The position numbers and the translations under genes are program-made. DNA of 64,000 nt from Nitrospina sp. (lineage in GTDB: Bacteria > Nitrospinota > Nitrospinia > Nitrospinales > JACRGP01): assembly GCA_024648695.1 (NCBI GenBank), contig JACAVV010000009.1, positions 104,843 to 168,842 of the forward strand, in the 5' to 3' direction. Shown piece after piece: positions 29,944-37,739 of this stretch. Position 1 is the stretch's first letter. Each line of letters begins with the position of its first letter. The notes under the pieces were generated by a model. That model did not search any database. It saw nothing but the letters and a program-made list of their open reading frames with translations, and was not told the origin of the DNA.

Positions 29944-30693
29944 TTAAGCCACAGCCTCATACTTAGCCATTTGCTCATCGGTAAGACGTGGAGCATCCGG
30001 AATTGGCTTCGCATCAGGATGAGCCCAACCTTTCATTACCATATACTGATAGGCGCCTTTAATCGTTGCCATATTAGCTTCCAGAAGTTTAGCTTTTTTA
30101 GCAAACTTTCTTTCGATTACACTATCCAGAGCCGCCGTACCACCTGAAACAACAATACCTTTCCCTATAAAGCGATCTTTAACGGATGCTTCCAAAGATT
30201 CGATGTCAGGCATACCAAAAACGGCGGCAATAGCGCCACACATGGCCATATTCGTCGCAAGGTCAGTTTTCGCTATTTCATTAGCCAAAACGGTAGCCGG
30301 CAAATACCAGACCTTGGCTTCCAATTCCTCCATTTCGCGTTGTTCATCAAGCGAAAAAGGGATTGGAGTGTTACTGTTGATAATAATAATTCCGCCTTTT
30401 TTCAGTCCGGTGTAAAAAGGCATGGTGTACGATTTTCCAAGAGTGATTACCTGTGCACTGAAGATCATCAATACATTCGGATAGATAATCTCACCAATTT
30501 CATATATATCCTGGTTGGAAATTCGAACATAACTTTCAACAGGGGCATTCCTTTTTTCGGAACCAAAAAAAGGAACCAAGGAACTCTTCCCTTTGGAAAT
30601 GATAACTGCATTACTCAAAATATGGGAAGCCGTAACAACCCCCTGGCCTCCCAAGCCAGCCATGCGAATATTATAACGCTTGACCTCACCCAT
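29944..30693 (-). CDS. 2-oxoacid:ferredoxin oxidoreductase, gamma subunit
   Basis: A 249-residue gamma-type subunit. The GLGGQGVVTASHIL motif near the N-terminus is the family hallmark, then GSEKRNAPVESYVRIS and a strand-rich alpha/beta core. It supports binding of coenzyme A and assembly of the heteromeric enzyme. ATG 30693 is preferred, because an AGAGGAGG signal stands nine bases upstream; the ATG at 30699 would be too close. Gaps to the beta and delta genes are short (16 and 20 bases), so they are one operon. Confidence 0.92.
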   Translation of the reverse strand: MGEVKRYNIRMAGLGGQGVVTASHILSNAVIISKGKSSLVPFFGSEKRNAPVESYVRISNQDIYEIGEIIYPNVLMIFSAQVITLGKSYTMPFYTGLKKGGIIIINSNTPIPFSLDEQREMEELEAKVWYLPATVLANEIAKTDLATNMAMCGAIAAVFGMPDIESLEASVKDRFIGKGIVVSGGTAALDSVIERKFAKKAKLLEANMATIKGAYQYMVMKGWAHPDAKPIPDAPRLTDEQMAKYEAVA

Positions 30694-30709
30694 AATCATT
30701 TACCTCCTC

Positions 30710-31576
30710 TTATTTTTTCTTATCCTTCTTTTCGATTTCTTTCAAGTATTCCTTGGCCCGATCTGAAATGATTTCTTCAAAACCGTACCGTTCTTTTTCC
30801 ACATCGAACGCATCCTGCATAACCTCAGGAGTAGGAATCGCATACTCAATATTACAGGAGGTATAAGCCTGGATATAGGCGGAACCAATTTCACGTGCTA
30901 CCAGAACGGCTCTACGAACGGTTCGAGCTACACGGGAAGGATTGGTCGGTGCAATTCGTGCGATATAATCCACACCAGCCACTTTGGCTAATCCCAAAGC
31001 ATCGATTTTGTCTCCAGTTTTTCCACGAGGAGCCATTTTCAGGATTTTACCATGCTGGGTCATACCACTTTCCTGACCACCCGTATTTCCATAAACTTCG
31101 TTGTCGAGCATGATGGTGGTGAACTTTTCCTTACGGAACCAGCTATGCATGAGCTGTTGGAATCCGATATCGATCAATCCACCGTCACCTGCCATTACCA
31201 ACACGTCTTTAGGCTGATTCGGGAAACGAATGTCCAGACCATGTTTCAGTCCTGAAGCCACCGCATTGGTGTCTCCGTAGTTTCCATAAATAAACGGAAT
31301 GGAAGCCTGGGAAATAGCAAGTCGGCCACAACCTGCAGTACCAACAATGATGCTATGCTCAGGGTTGGGCAAACCAATAAAGGTCAAACGAATAAAAAGT
31401 GTCATGGCACATCCGGCACACATAGGATGCTCTTCCAGGATTTCCTTGAATTTCCCCATATCAGAAACTTTTGGCTTCTTCTCTCTGAAGTAGGGACCTT
31501 CGTTTACCAAGTCTTTGTACTCTACCGGCAACCAATCCTCAAAACCAGGAGACGGAGTTAAATTAGCTAGGGACAT
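30710..31576 (-). CDS. 2-oxoacid:ferredoxin oxidoreductase, beta (TPP-binding) subunit
   Basis: The 288-residue catalytic beta subunit that binds thiamine diphosphate and a [4Fe-4S] cluster. The TPP motif begins with GDGG at residues 130-133 and closes with the LDNEVYGNTGG segment near 158-167. Likely cluster cysteines are C53 and C56 (in MCAGC), C83 (AGCG) and C241. The ribosome site AAAGGA is well placed. Together with the alpha subunit it performs the reversible cleavage of 2-oxoacyl substrates with CoA and ferredoxin; whether it handles pyruvate or 2-oxoglutarate cannot be read from the sequence. Confidence 0.95.
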   Translation of the reverse strand: MSLANLTPSPGFEDWLPVEYKDLVNEGPYFREKKPKVSDMGKFKEILEEHPMCAGCAMTLFIRLTFIGLPNPEHSIIVGTAGCGRLAISQASIPFIYGNYGDTNAVASGLKHGLDIRFPNQPKDVLVMAGDGGLIDIGFQQLMHSWFRKEKFTTIMLDNEVYGNTGGQESGMTQHGKILKMAPRGKTGDKIDALGLAKVAGVDYIARIAPTNPSRVARTVRRAVLVAREIGSAYIQAYTSCNIEYAIPTPEVMQDAFDVEKERYGFEEIISDRAKEYLKEIEKKDKKK

Positions 31577-31667
31577 AATTGTTCCTTTCTATCTATATAT
31601 AGATATCCTAATGGTTTAGATAATTTAAAAATTTCACCTTAATTTAATCAATTACAGTGTACATATA

Positions 31668-32903
31668 TTAGAAGGTAAAACTTGGATTCGGTTTTCTAAA
31701 TTCTTCCAACCAATCCAAAACTAATTCCGTAGGCATAGTCATACCCCCATAAACTCTTGGTCCGGGAGCGATTTGTGCCTGAGTATGCCCAATAAGAGCA
31801 GAACATACATTCTGGTGCAACCAACCTGCCTGATTGAATTCAGGAATCAAAATTCGTTTTGCCCCCTTAACGGCCTCAATCAATTGCTGGGTCGGGAACG
31901 GACGAACAGTTTTGATTTTCACCAAACCAACTTCCCTACCTGCTTCTTCAGATTGCCGTACCGCTTCTCTGGCTTGGGAAACACAGGAACCGGAAGCAAT
32001 GATCATTTCTTCAGCGCCAGGATTAACCACTTCAATCTGGTCACCAATATATCTCTTAAAGTATTTGGCAGAACGTTGAACCGCGGCAAACACTTCCTGT
32101 TGCCAACTGGCATGCATGTGATAACTGATAAAATTACTTTTCTGAATAGGAGCGTCCCTCGAAATACGCGCCGGGGGATTCTCATTATCCATAGCAGGTA
32201 CCGCAGACCTCCAACCATCCCGAGGCGGAATTTTATATTTTTCATCCTGCATGCTAACGTGACCACGTGCATGGGTTACAAAAAAGCCATCCACAGACAC
32301 AACGCACGGCAAGGTCACGTCCACTTCCTCAGAAACCAAAAAGGCGGCTAAGGAGTAATCGTAAAAATCCTGCTGGTGTTCCGCATGCAAATGAAGGATT
32401 CCAGTGTTCAACAAAAAGGAAATTTCAATGTTATCCGGCTGAATAGCCAAGGGCGTGTTGATAACCCGACACATATTCAATAAAACCAATGGGGTTCTTG
32501 CGCCGGGCCAGGAGGAAATGGCTTCCATTCCTCTCATAAGACCAGGACCCGAAGTGGCCGTAAGAGACCGTACACCTGCACGGGACGCTCCACCAACGGC
32601 GGACATAACACCAATTTCCTCTTCCCCTCGATAATAGTCTTTAATATAGCCTTCATCATAAAGATAACCACACTGTTGCATGGTTTCACTTTGAGGGGTG
32701 ATAGGATAGGATATCGCACAATCGACATTGGCTCGGCGGATGGCTTCACGGGCCGCTTCACTACCAGTAATGAAAACCGTTTCACGTGGCGCTTCATGAA
32801 AAAACCAATGCGGATCAACTACTTCCTGTAAATCTCCAGCTGGAACCCAATCATCCGGTTTTCCGGGAGGGGGGGCTACTTTAACGGCTTGTTGGTCCGA
32901 CAT
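31668..32903 (-). CDS. 2-oxoacid:ferredoxin oxidoreductase, alpha subunit
   Basis: The 411-residue alpha subunit, first gene of the operon. It has the CAISYPITPQSE motif near residue 60, GVRSLTATSGPG in the pyrimidine-binding domain, and the C-terminal transketolase-like AGREVGLVKIKTVRPFP region. With the beta, gamma and delta subunits it forms the oxidoreductase that could fix CO2 in the reductive TCA cycle (2-oxoglutarate or pyruvate synthase). The four-subunit arrangement with separate alpha, beta, gamma and delta genes is like that of Hydrogenobacter-type and nitrite-oxidiser enzymes, in which a fifth small subunit also occurs; I did not find a fifth one in this operon. It has a 345-base upstream gap for its promoter. 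Confidence 0.93.
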   Translation of the reverse strand: MSDQQAVKVAPPPGKPDDWVPAGDLQEVVDPHWFFHEAPRETVFITGSEAAREAIRRANVDCAISYPITPQSETMQQCGYLYDEGYIKDYYRGEEEIGVMSAVGGASRAGVRSLTATSGPGLMRGMEAISSWPGARTPLVLLNMCRVINTPLAIQPDNIEISFLLNTGILHLHAEHQQDFYDYSLAAFLVSEEVDVTLPCVVSVDGFFVTHARGHVSMQDEKYKIPPRDGWRSAVPAMDNENPPARISRDAPIQKSNFISYHMHASWQQEVFAAVQRSAKYFKRYIGDQIEVVNPGAEEMIIASGSCVSQAREAVRQSEEAGREVGLVKIKTVRPFPTQQLIEAVKGAKRILIPEFNQAGWLHQNVCSALIGHTQAQIAPGPRVYGGMTMPTELVLDWLEEFRKPNPSFTF

Positions 32904-33248
32904 CTTCCTACTCCTTAGTAAATATGTTTGAAAAAATGTATTAAAGTTATTTATTGAAAGGGGTTTAACCCTGAAGTATAAGTTAAAATCATATCAGCTG
33001 GTTTCAAGATGGTATGAGCACGACAAAAAATACCATATTTGAAGGCCTCATTACAAATTATTTACCAGTTATTAAAACATTATTTGTGGCGAATGACCGG
33101 ATTTATCATCATATCTAACTATAACTCAATGAATTATTTAGGCTTATGCAAGATTTGAATGAGATCTAATAACCAAAAAAAACAAAATATTCAAAATGCT
33201 TACAAAACCTGAACTTAAAAAAACAATTCAAGGCAAGGAAATAGCACT
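32904..33248. other. Upstream region of the oxidoreductase operon
   Basis: About 345 AT-rich bases with no gene. The promoter of the operon should be here, read on the minus strand. I could not find a -35/-10 pair with good spacing; the TTGAAA near 33015 has no good -10 box at 17 bases. Confidence 0.45.
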
Positions 33249-33572
33249 TTAATTTTGATCCGGCAACATCCCTTCCAATTGGTTCAGCTCTTTAAAATAT
33301 TCAAAAGCTTTTCCCAGAAAGTCGTTGGCTGTATGATCATTTTGAAATACAAGGGTTTTATCCCCCAGTTTTGTTGATGTACACAATTCATACTTCACTT
33401 TTTCGGGGTCCAGGTATTTGATGATATCCATTTCCCAATTAATCATTACGACTTCTTCCTGCGGTCGGCTGATGGCGGCAACTCCATAGTCCCCCACTCG
33501 ATATAGAAACTGTAACCCGCCATCCCCATTCGGTTCAGCACGGGTAAGTATTAAATTTTCCTGAGTCAACAT
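33249..33572 (-). CDS. Hypothetical protein, 107 residues
   Basis: A soluble 107-residue protein without cysteine-rich motifs, signal peptide or known domain. It lies 345 bases before the oxidoreductase operon on the same strand. I considered it as a fifth subunit of that enzyme but nothing in the sequence supports this, and the gap speaks against it. Composition and codon pattern look like those of a real gene. The ATG has a weak ribosome site. Confidence 0.5.
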   Translation of the reverse strand: MLTQENLILTRAEPNGDGGLQFLYRVGDYGVAAISRPQEEVVMINWEMDIIKYLDPEKVKYELCTSTKLGDKTLVFQNDHTANDFLGKAFEYFKELNQLEGMLPDQN

Positions 33573-33615
33573 TGCATGCTCGATTTAGGATGTTATGATT
33601 AAGGTTCGATTTTTT

Positions 33616-33635
33616 GAAACTCTTTGAAGAGTTTC
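33616..33635. promoter_or_regulatory. Inverted repeat in a divergent gene gap
   Basis: GAAACTCT (33616-33623) and AGAGTTTC (33628-33635) form a perfect palindrome with a four-base centre, between two divergently read small genes. The T-run stands before it rather than after it on the plus strand, so it is not a normal terminator there; it may be a protein-binding operator. Confidence 0.35.
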
Positions 33636-33749
33636 ACTTCTAACCCATATTGATCGACTTTTTGATTAAATTATAACAAAGATTTATCATCCCGGTTCCA
33701 GATTTCACGATAACCGGCATTTTTATTCATTTTTTTTCGGAAAGATATT

Positions 33750-34031
33750 ATGGAGTCCATTGAACTTAACGATCCTGCCAAAATACAGGAATTCTTACTC
33801 AAAATAACATTGGAGGGGGATGGCTTTACCACTGAAACCCTCTTGGTAGACGTAATGGATGCCGGTCTGGATTATCCGGACTTCCTCAAGGCGGAAGGTG
33901 AAGACCCCAATGCGATTTACGATGGTAAGAGTCCCGCCTGGGCAAAATATCATATAAGGCAAGGAAAGCGAGTCTTTATGGTCTATGGAGGTTCGGGTTC
34001 AAGAAGAACCCATTATTCTGAGACACCTTGA
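33750..34031 (+). CDS. Hypothetical protein, 93 residues
   Basis: A 93-residue acidic, soluble protein with no motif I recognise. GGAAAG eight bases upstream of the ATG supports the start. It is read away from the gene at 33249 and is followed on the same strand by the DUF1841-like gene after 66 bases. Confidence 0.5.
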   Translation: MESIELNDPAKIQEFLLKITLEGDGFTTETLLVDVMDAGLDYPDFLKAEGEDPNAIYDGKSPAWAKYHIRQGKRVFMVYGGSGSRRTHYSETP

Positions 34032-34097
34032 GGTTTAAGGTTTTCAAACTTTTGATAAATCATCTTTTTCGAATACACCAGGGAGCGACCTTTTATT

Positions 34098-34541
34098 ATG
34101 TTAGGTTTTGATAAAGAATCACAAAAAAAGATTTTTGAAGTGGCCGAGGCCAGGGAAAATGGCGACCCCATTTCAGAGGAAAACACCCGTATCGCGTTTT
34201 TGATGGATATGCATCCTGAATTCGATGAACTTTGGCCCAATGGCGAATTCGCCTGTCAGGCCCAACCGGTTAACGGCCAAATCGTCAATCCCTTTGTTCA
34301 TATGGTTTTGCATTCTATGGTCGACAATCAAATTCTTAACCAAAGTCCCTTTTACGTTTACGAGTCTTACCAGAGACTTAAAAGTGGCGGTCTGGAAGAG
34401 CATGAACTGCTTCATGTGATCATGTCTATTTTTGGCGATATCCATTTTCGCCATGTAAGGCAAGGGGGAGAGTTTGGTCACGGAGAATACCAGCAACGGC
34501 TGGAAAAAACGGTTTTGGAAGAACCTACCGATAACCCCTAA
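34098..34541 (+). CDS. DUF1841-like protein
   Basis: A 147-residue cytoplasmic protein. The pattern N-P-F-V-H near residue 64, then a helix with H-S-M-V, and a late LEEHELLHVIMSIFGDI helix resembles DUF1841, a family of unknown function in proteobacteria and relatives, whose late helix has a conserved His/Glu pattern. The family call is by eye and needs a profile search. It ends about 280 bases before the MscS gene. Confidence 0.55.
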   Translation: MLGFDKESQKKIFEVAEARENGDPISEENTRIAFLMDMHPEFDELWPNGEFACQAQPVNGQIVNPFVHMVLHSMVDNQILNQSPFYVYESYQRLKSGGLEEHELLHVIMSIFGDIHFRHVRQGGEFGHGEYQQRLEKTVLEEPTDNP

Positions 34542-34822
34542 GAAGATTCGATTGCATAGTCCCGGATAATTTTTCCAGCGTGCAAAGCCAGGTCTTATCG
34601 TCGCTTTTAAATTTTCCGGGTTTATTTCTATCCCTTCAATTTTCAGATTCAAATAAATTATTACCCGGCAAAATTTCTTTTGAAGCCGCGTTAATTCCCC
34701 AACCTATTGATAATAAATCCCCAAAGTCTTCCTTTAGAAAACCCCTTCGTTTATTTTTTATAGCCTCCCATTTATGATTTCCAGATGTTTCATCGGATTG
34801 TGATACACTTCCAAAAATCTCG

Positions 34823-36718
34823 ATGAACACCTATTACTTGAACCCGAATCTTCCTGGCCCGGCTATGAAAATTCCATCTTTGAACGTTGCCCCAATTACA
34901 CCTTTCAGGATACCTCGTCTTGTTCTCCTTGGCTCATTAATTTTGGGCCTTTGTATATTCCTGATATCCACCGCAAACCCTATTTTTGCTCAAATTGCGG
35001 CCCCCACTCCTTTTGAAAGCATGGATAACCTTGAATCCAATCCCATCATTCAGGGGATTGAACCTCAACCGATATATGCATTAAATAAACGTCAATGGGT
35101 CAAAATTACAGGCAAGGGATTTCGGCCGGGTGCATTGGTAGAGTTTCGACTCTTTAGTAAAGTTTACTCCATACCAAGAGACCGGTTCCGTTATCAAAAT
35201 GAAAACCGATTGGACGCTTTTGTGAACCTTTCTGGTAAGCCGGAAACCTGGCAGGTGAGAATAATTGATCCCGGTGGAAAAGCCTCCCTCTGGTACAGCT
35301 TTAATGTGGAAGCGTTTTCTACAAAGAAACCCAATGAAGACCGGCAAAAGGCGTTTTTGAAGGAGGAGGAAGCGGCGGACTCTGGCATCACTGAGTCACT
35401 GGACGCCATTGAGAAAATCGAAAAACAAGTTCAGAATGAGAAAGCCAAAACCAAGCAACCGGGACAGGAACCCGTTTCAAGCCCTGAAAAAACGGGAAAT
35501 CCATCCGCCCCTTCAGGGCTTGTAAAAAACCCCCTTTCACAAACCACACCGGACAGGGAAAAAGGCGACACGGTTGCCAAACCAGAATTGGCTTTGAATG
35601 AAAATAAGAAGTCTGCACAAAATCCGGAACCGGAGAAAAACGTTCAAAGTTTCAACGCCAGACTGGATCAGATTCAGAAAGAAGCGGCCCTCACAAAAGC
35701 CCAGATAAAACAGGCTGAGTCCAGGGTTGCCACAGCGCAAAAAAACATTACGGCCACCCAGGCGAATTTGGAACAGGTGCAATCAAATGTCGATTTATTG
35801 AAAAATCAAACCGACCCCTTTACTGATAAAAAGCACACGGGTCTGGCAATTGGAGGAGTTTTTCTGCTTGGAATTTTCGTTTTGTTTGTTATTCGCTCAG
35901 CCTTAAATCGACTTGAAAACGCTTTAATTCAAAAAGACAGTTTTAGGGAAAATGGCAACCCTCTCAGATTTAAAAATATTACGGATTTCATTAAACAAAC
36001 TTCCACGTGGATAGTGCTCATTTTAACTTTGATCGTTGCACTGGGAATTATGGGTATCGACACCCTTCCTATTTTTATAGGTCTAACTGTCGTTATCCTG
36101 ACTTTTGGCATTGGAGGACAACACCTGATTCGGGATATCATTAATGGATTCCTGATACTAATTGAAGGGCAATACTATATTCATGACTGGGTCCAGATTG
36201 GAGGGCATCATGGTTTGGTGGAAGACTTCAATTTGCGTCACACTCGTATCCGCAATTTAGAGGGTGGCATGGTTTTTATTCCCAACAGGGACGTTCATGC
36301 GGTTATCAATTTTTCAAGGGACTTTGCACACGCCCTCGTAGACCTCGGTGTGTCCTATAAAGAAAACATCGATGAGGTGATCGAAGTTTTAAAAGACCTG
36401 GGCAAAGAAATGCGTGATGACCCCCATTTCAGGCGGTACATCCTGAAAGAACTTGAGGTGCTGGGGATTGAGGATTTGGCAGAAACTCAAGTGAACCTTC
36501 GATGCCGAATTAAGACTCTGCCGCTCAAACAATGGTCAGTGGCCCGCGAGTTGCGTCGGCGCGTTAAAAACAGGTTCGATGAACTTGGAATAGAGCTTCC
36601 CCATATTAGTAATTCAGCATTACCTGGAAAAAGCAAAAAACCAAATTCTGAAATAGCGGCCAAAGAGCGGCGGCTAAAAAAGAAAGTCATCGGCCAGACA
36701 GAGCTTCCTTTTGAATAA
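34823..36718 (+). CDS. MscS-family mechanosensitive channel with large N-terminal region
   Basis: A 631-residue membrane protein. The C-terminal half is an MscS channel: membrane segments near residues 343-361, 394-415 and 418-440, then the pore-lining GIGGQHLIRDIINGF helix and the beta domain with VQIGGHHGLVEDFNLRHTRIR and FIPNRDV. The first 340 residues are unusual for the family: a signal-type hydrophobic segment (about 30-55), a domain of about 90 residues with an IPT/TIG-like look (PIYALNKRQWVKITGKGF), then a proline- and charge-rich stretch and a coiled coil (about 275-335). The ATG at 34823 has little ribosome-site support, and ATG 34865 is an alternative. It presumably protects against osmotic shock. 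Confidence 0.88.
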   Translation: MNTYYLNPNLPGPAMKIPSLNVAPITPFRIPRLVLLGSLILGLCIFLISTANPIFAQIAAPTPFESMDNLESNPIIQGIEPQPIYALNKRQWVKITGKGFRPGALVEFRLFSKVYSIPRDRFRYQNENRLDAFVNLSGKPETWQVRIIDPGGKASLWYSFNVEAFSTKKPNEDRQKAFLKEEEAADSGITESLDAIEKIEKQVQNEKAKTKQPGQEPVSSPEKTGNPSAPSGLVKNPLSQTTPDREKGDTVAKPELALNENKKSAQNPEPEKNVQSFNARLDQIQKEAALTKAQIKQAESRVATAQKNITATQANLEQVQSNVDLLKNQTDPFTDKKHTGLAIGGVFLLGIFVLFVIRSALNRLENALIQKDSFRENGNPLRFKNITDFIKQTSTWIVLILTLIVALGIMGIDTLPIFIGLTVVILTFGIGGQHLIRDIINGFLILIEGQYYIHDWVQIGGHHGLVEDFNLRHTRIRNLEGGMVFIPNRDVHAVINFSRDFAHALVDLGVSYKENIDEVIEVLKDLGKEMRDDPHFRRYILKELEVLGIEDLAETQVNLRCRIKTLPLKQWSVARELRRRVKNRFDELGIELPHISNSALPGKSKKPNSEIAAKERRLKKKVIGQTELPFE

Positions 36719-36882
36719 TAGTTTAATCTTCTTCCCCCAGAAGAGAGAGGAATAAGGAAGGGAAGAACTCATGAATAGCTTCATAAAAGGGACTTATATA
36801 TTATTACACTTAAAAAAAATCTCTTGATCCTTTCAAAGCAAAACCCCACATCCCACCTATTAGGAAGACCCTCCACTCCAAC

Positions 36883-37656
36883 TCACTGATCAATATCCTG
36901 AATTTCATAGGAAGCGTCTGAGTTCCAATGGACCTTAAGGTTATCGGGAAGCTTTGTTTTTTTATCAATCAGTGCCCCTTTGAGGGAAGAAGACACCAAA
37001 TGTTTTGCGTATTTCAAGTCGGCGCCACGCAAATCGGCCTCGTTGAATTGAACCGCGGACGCAATTATCCGGGTTATATTGGCGCCTTTAAGATTGGCTC
37101 CTTTAAAACTTGCCTCGGTTAGATTAGCGCCACTGAGATTGGTCCCCGTCATGTCTGTACGGGAAAACTCACACCCCATAAAGTTGGCCCGGCTTAAGTG
37201 GGCGTTTGAAATATTAGAATCACTGAAATTGGCTTCCTTAAAATTTCCACCGCGCAAATCGGCTTTAACCAAATCAGTATTGCTGAGGTTGGTTTTGTAA
37301 AAAAATGACTTGGTTAAATCGGCACGTCTCAGGTTGGCTCCTTTTAAACTGGCCCTCGAAAGGTTTGCGTCCACCAGACCGGAGGCCGTCAAATCCGCCT
37401 CTTCTAAATTGGCTCCTTCCAAATTAGCGCCCTGAAAATCGGTTGAATGCAATTTTGATTTTTGCATATTTGAGTTTCTTAAATCCGCCCGACTCAGACG
37501 CGCCCCATTCAGGCAAATACCTGTCATATCCGCATCCTTTAAATTGGCTTCGCGCAAATCGGCCTTTAACAGATCCAGTTCACGCAAATCCCAACCCTGC
37601 AAATCCTTACCCCGAAGATCCTCCTTTGAAGCTTCCAACGATTGCTTATCCTCCAC
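36883..37656 (-). CDS. Pentapeptide repeat protein
   Basis: A 257-residue protein made almost wholly of A(D/N)LxX pentapeptides from about residue 15 to 235, which fold into a right-handed quadrilateral beta helix. Most repeats begin with A-N-L or A-D-L in the usual way, and the last 20 residues break the pattern (SYEIQDIDQ). Some family members mimic DNA and bind gyrase; others are of unknown role. There is no signal peptide. The gene stands alone on the minus strand. Confidence 0.9.
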   Translation of the reverse strand: MEDKQSLEASKEDLRGKDLQGWDLRELDLLKADLREANLKDADMTGICLNGARLSRADLRNSNMQKSKLHSTDFQGANLEGANLEEADLTASGLVDANLSRASLKGANLRRADLTKSFFYKTNLSNTDLVKADLRGGNFKEANFSDSNISNAHLSRANFMGCEFSRTDMTGTNLSGANLTEASFKGANLKGANITRIIASAVQFNEADLRGADLKYAKHLVSSSLKGALIDKKTKLPDNLKVHWNSDASYEIQDIDQ

Positions 37657-37739
37657 CCTGTCCCATCCCTTCTTGAAATTCAGGTTTAGCCTAATCCGGC
37701 CTAAAATGGCAAAACCGTCAAGTCACTCACCCCAACGGT

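Noticed and set aside
33249-33572. Fifth subunit of the 2-oxoacid:ferredoxin oxidoreductase
   Set aside because: It has no iron-sulfur cysteines or family motif and is separated from the operon by 345 bases.
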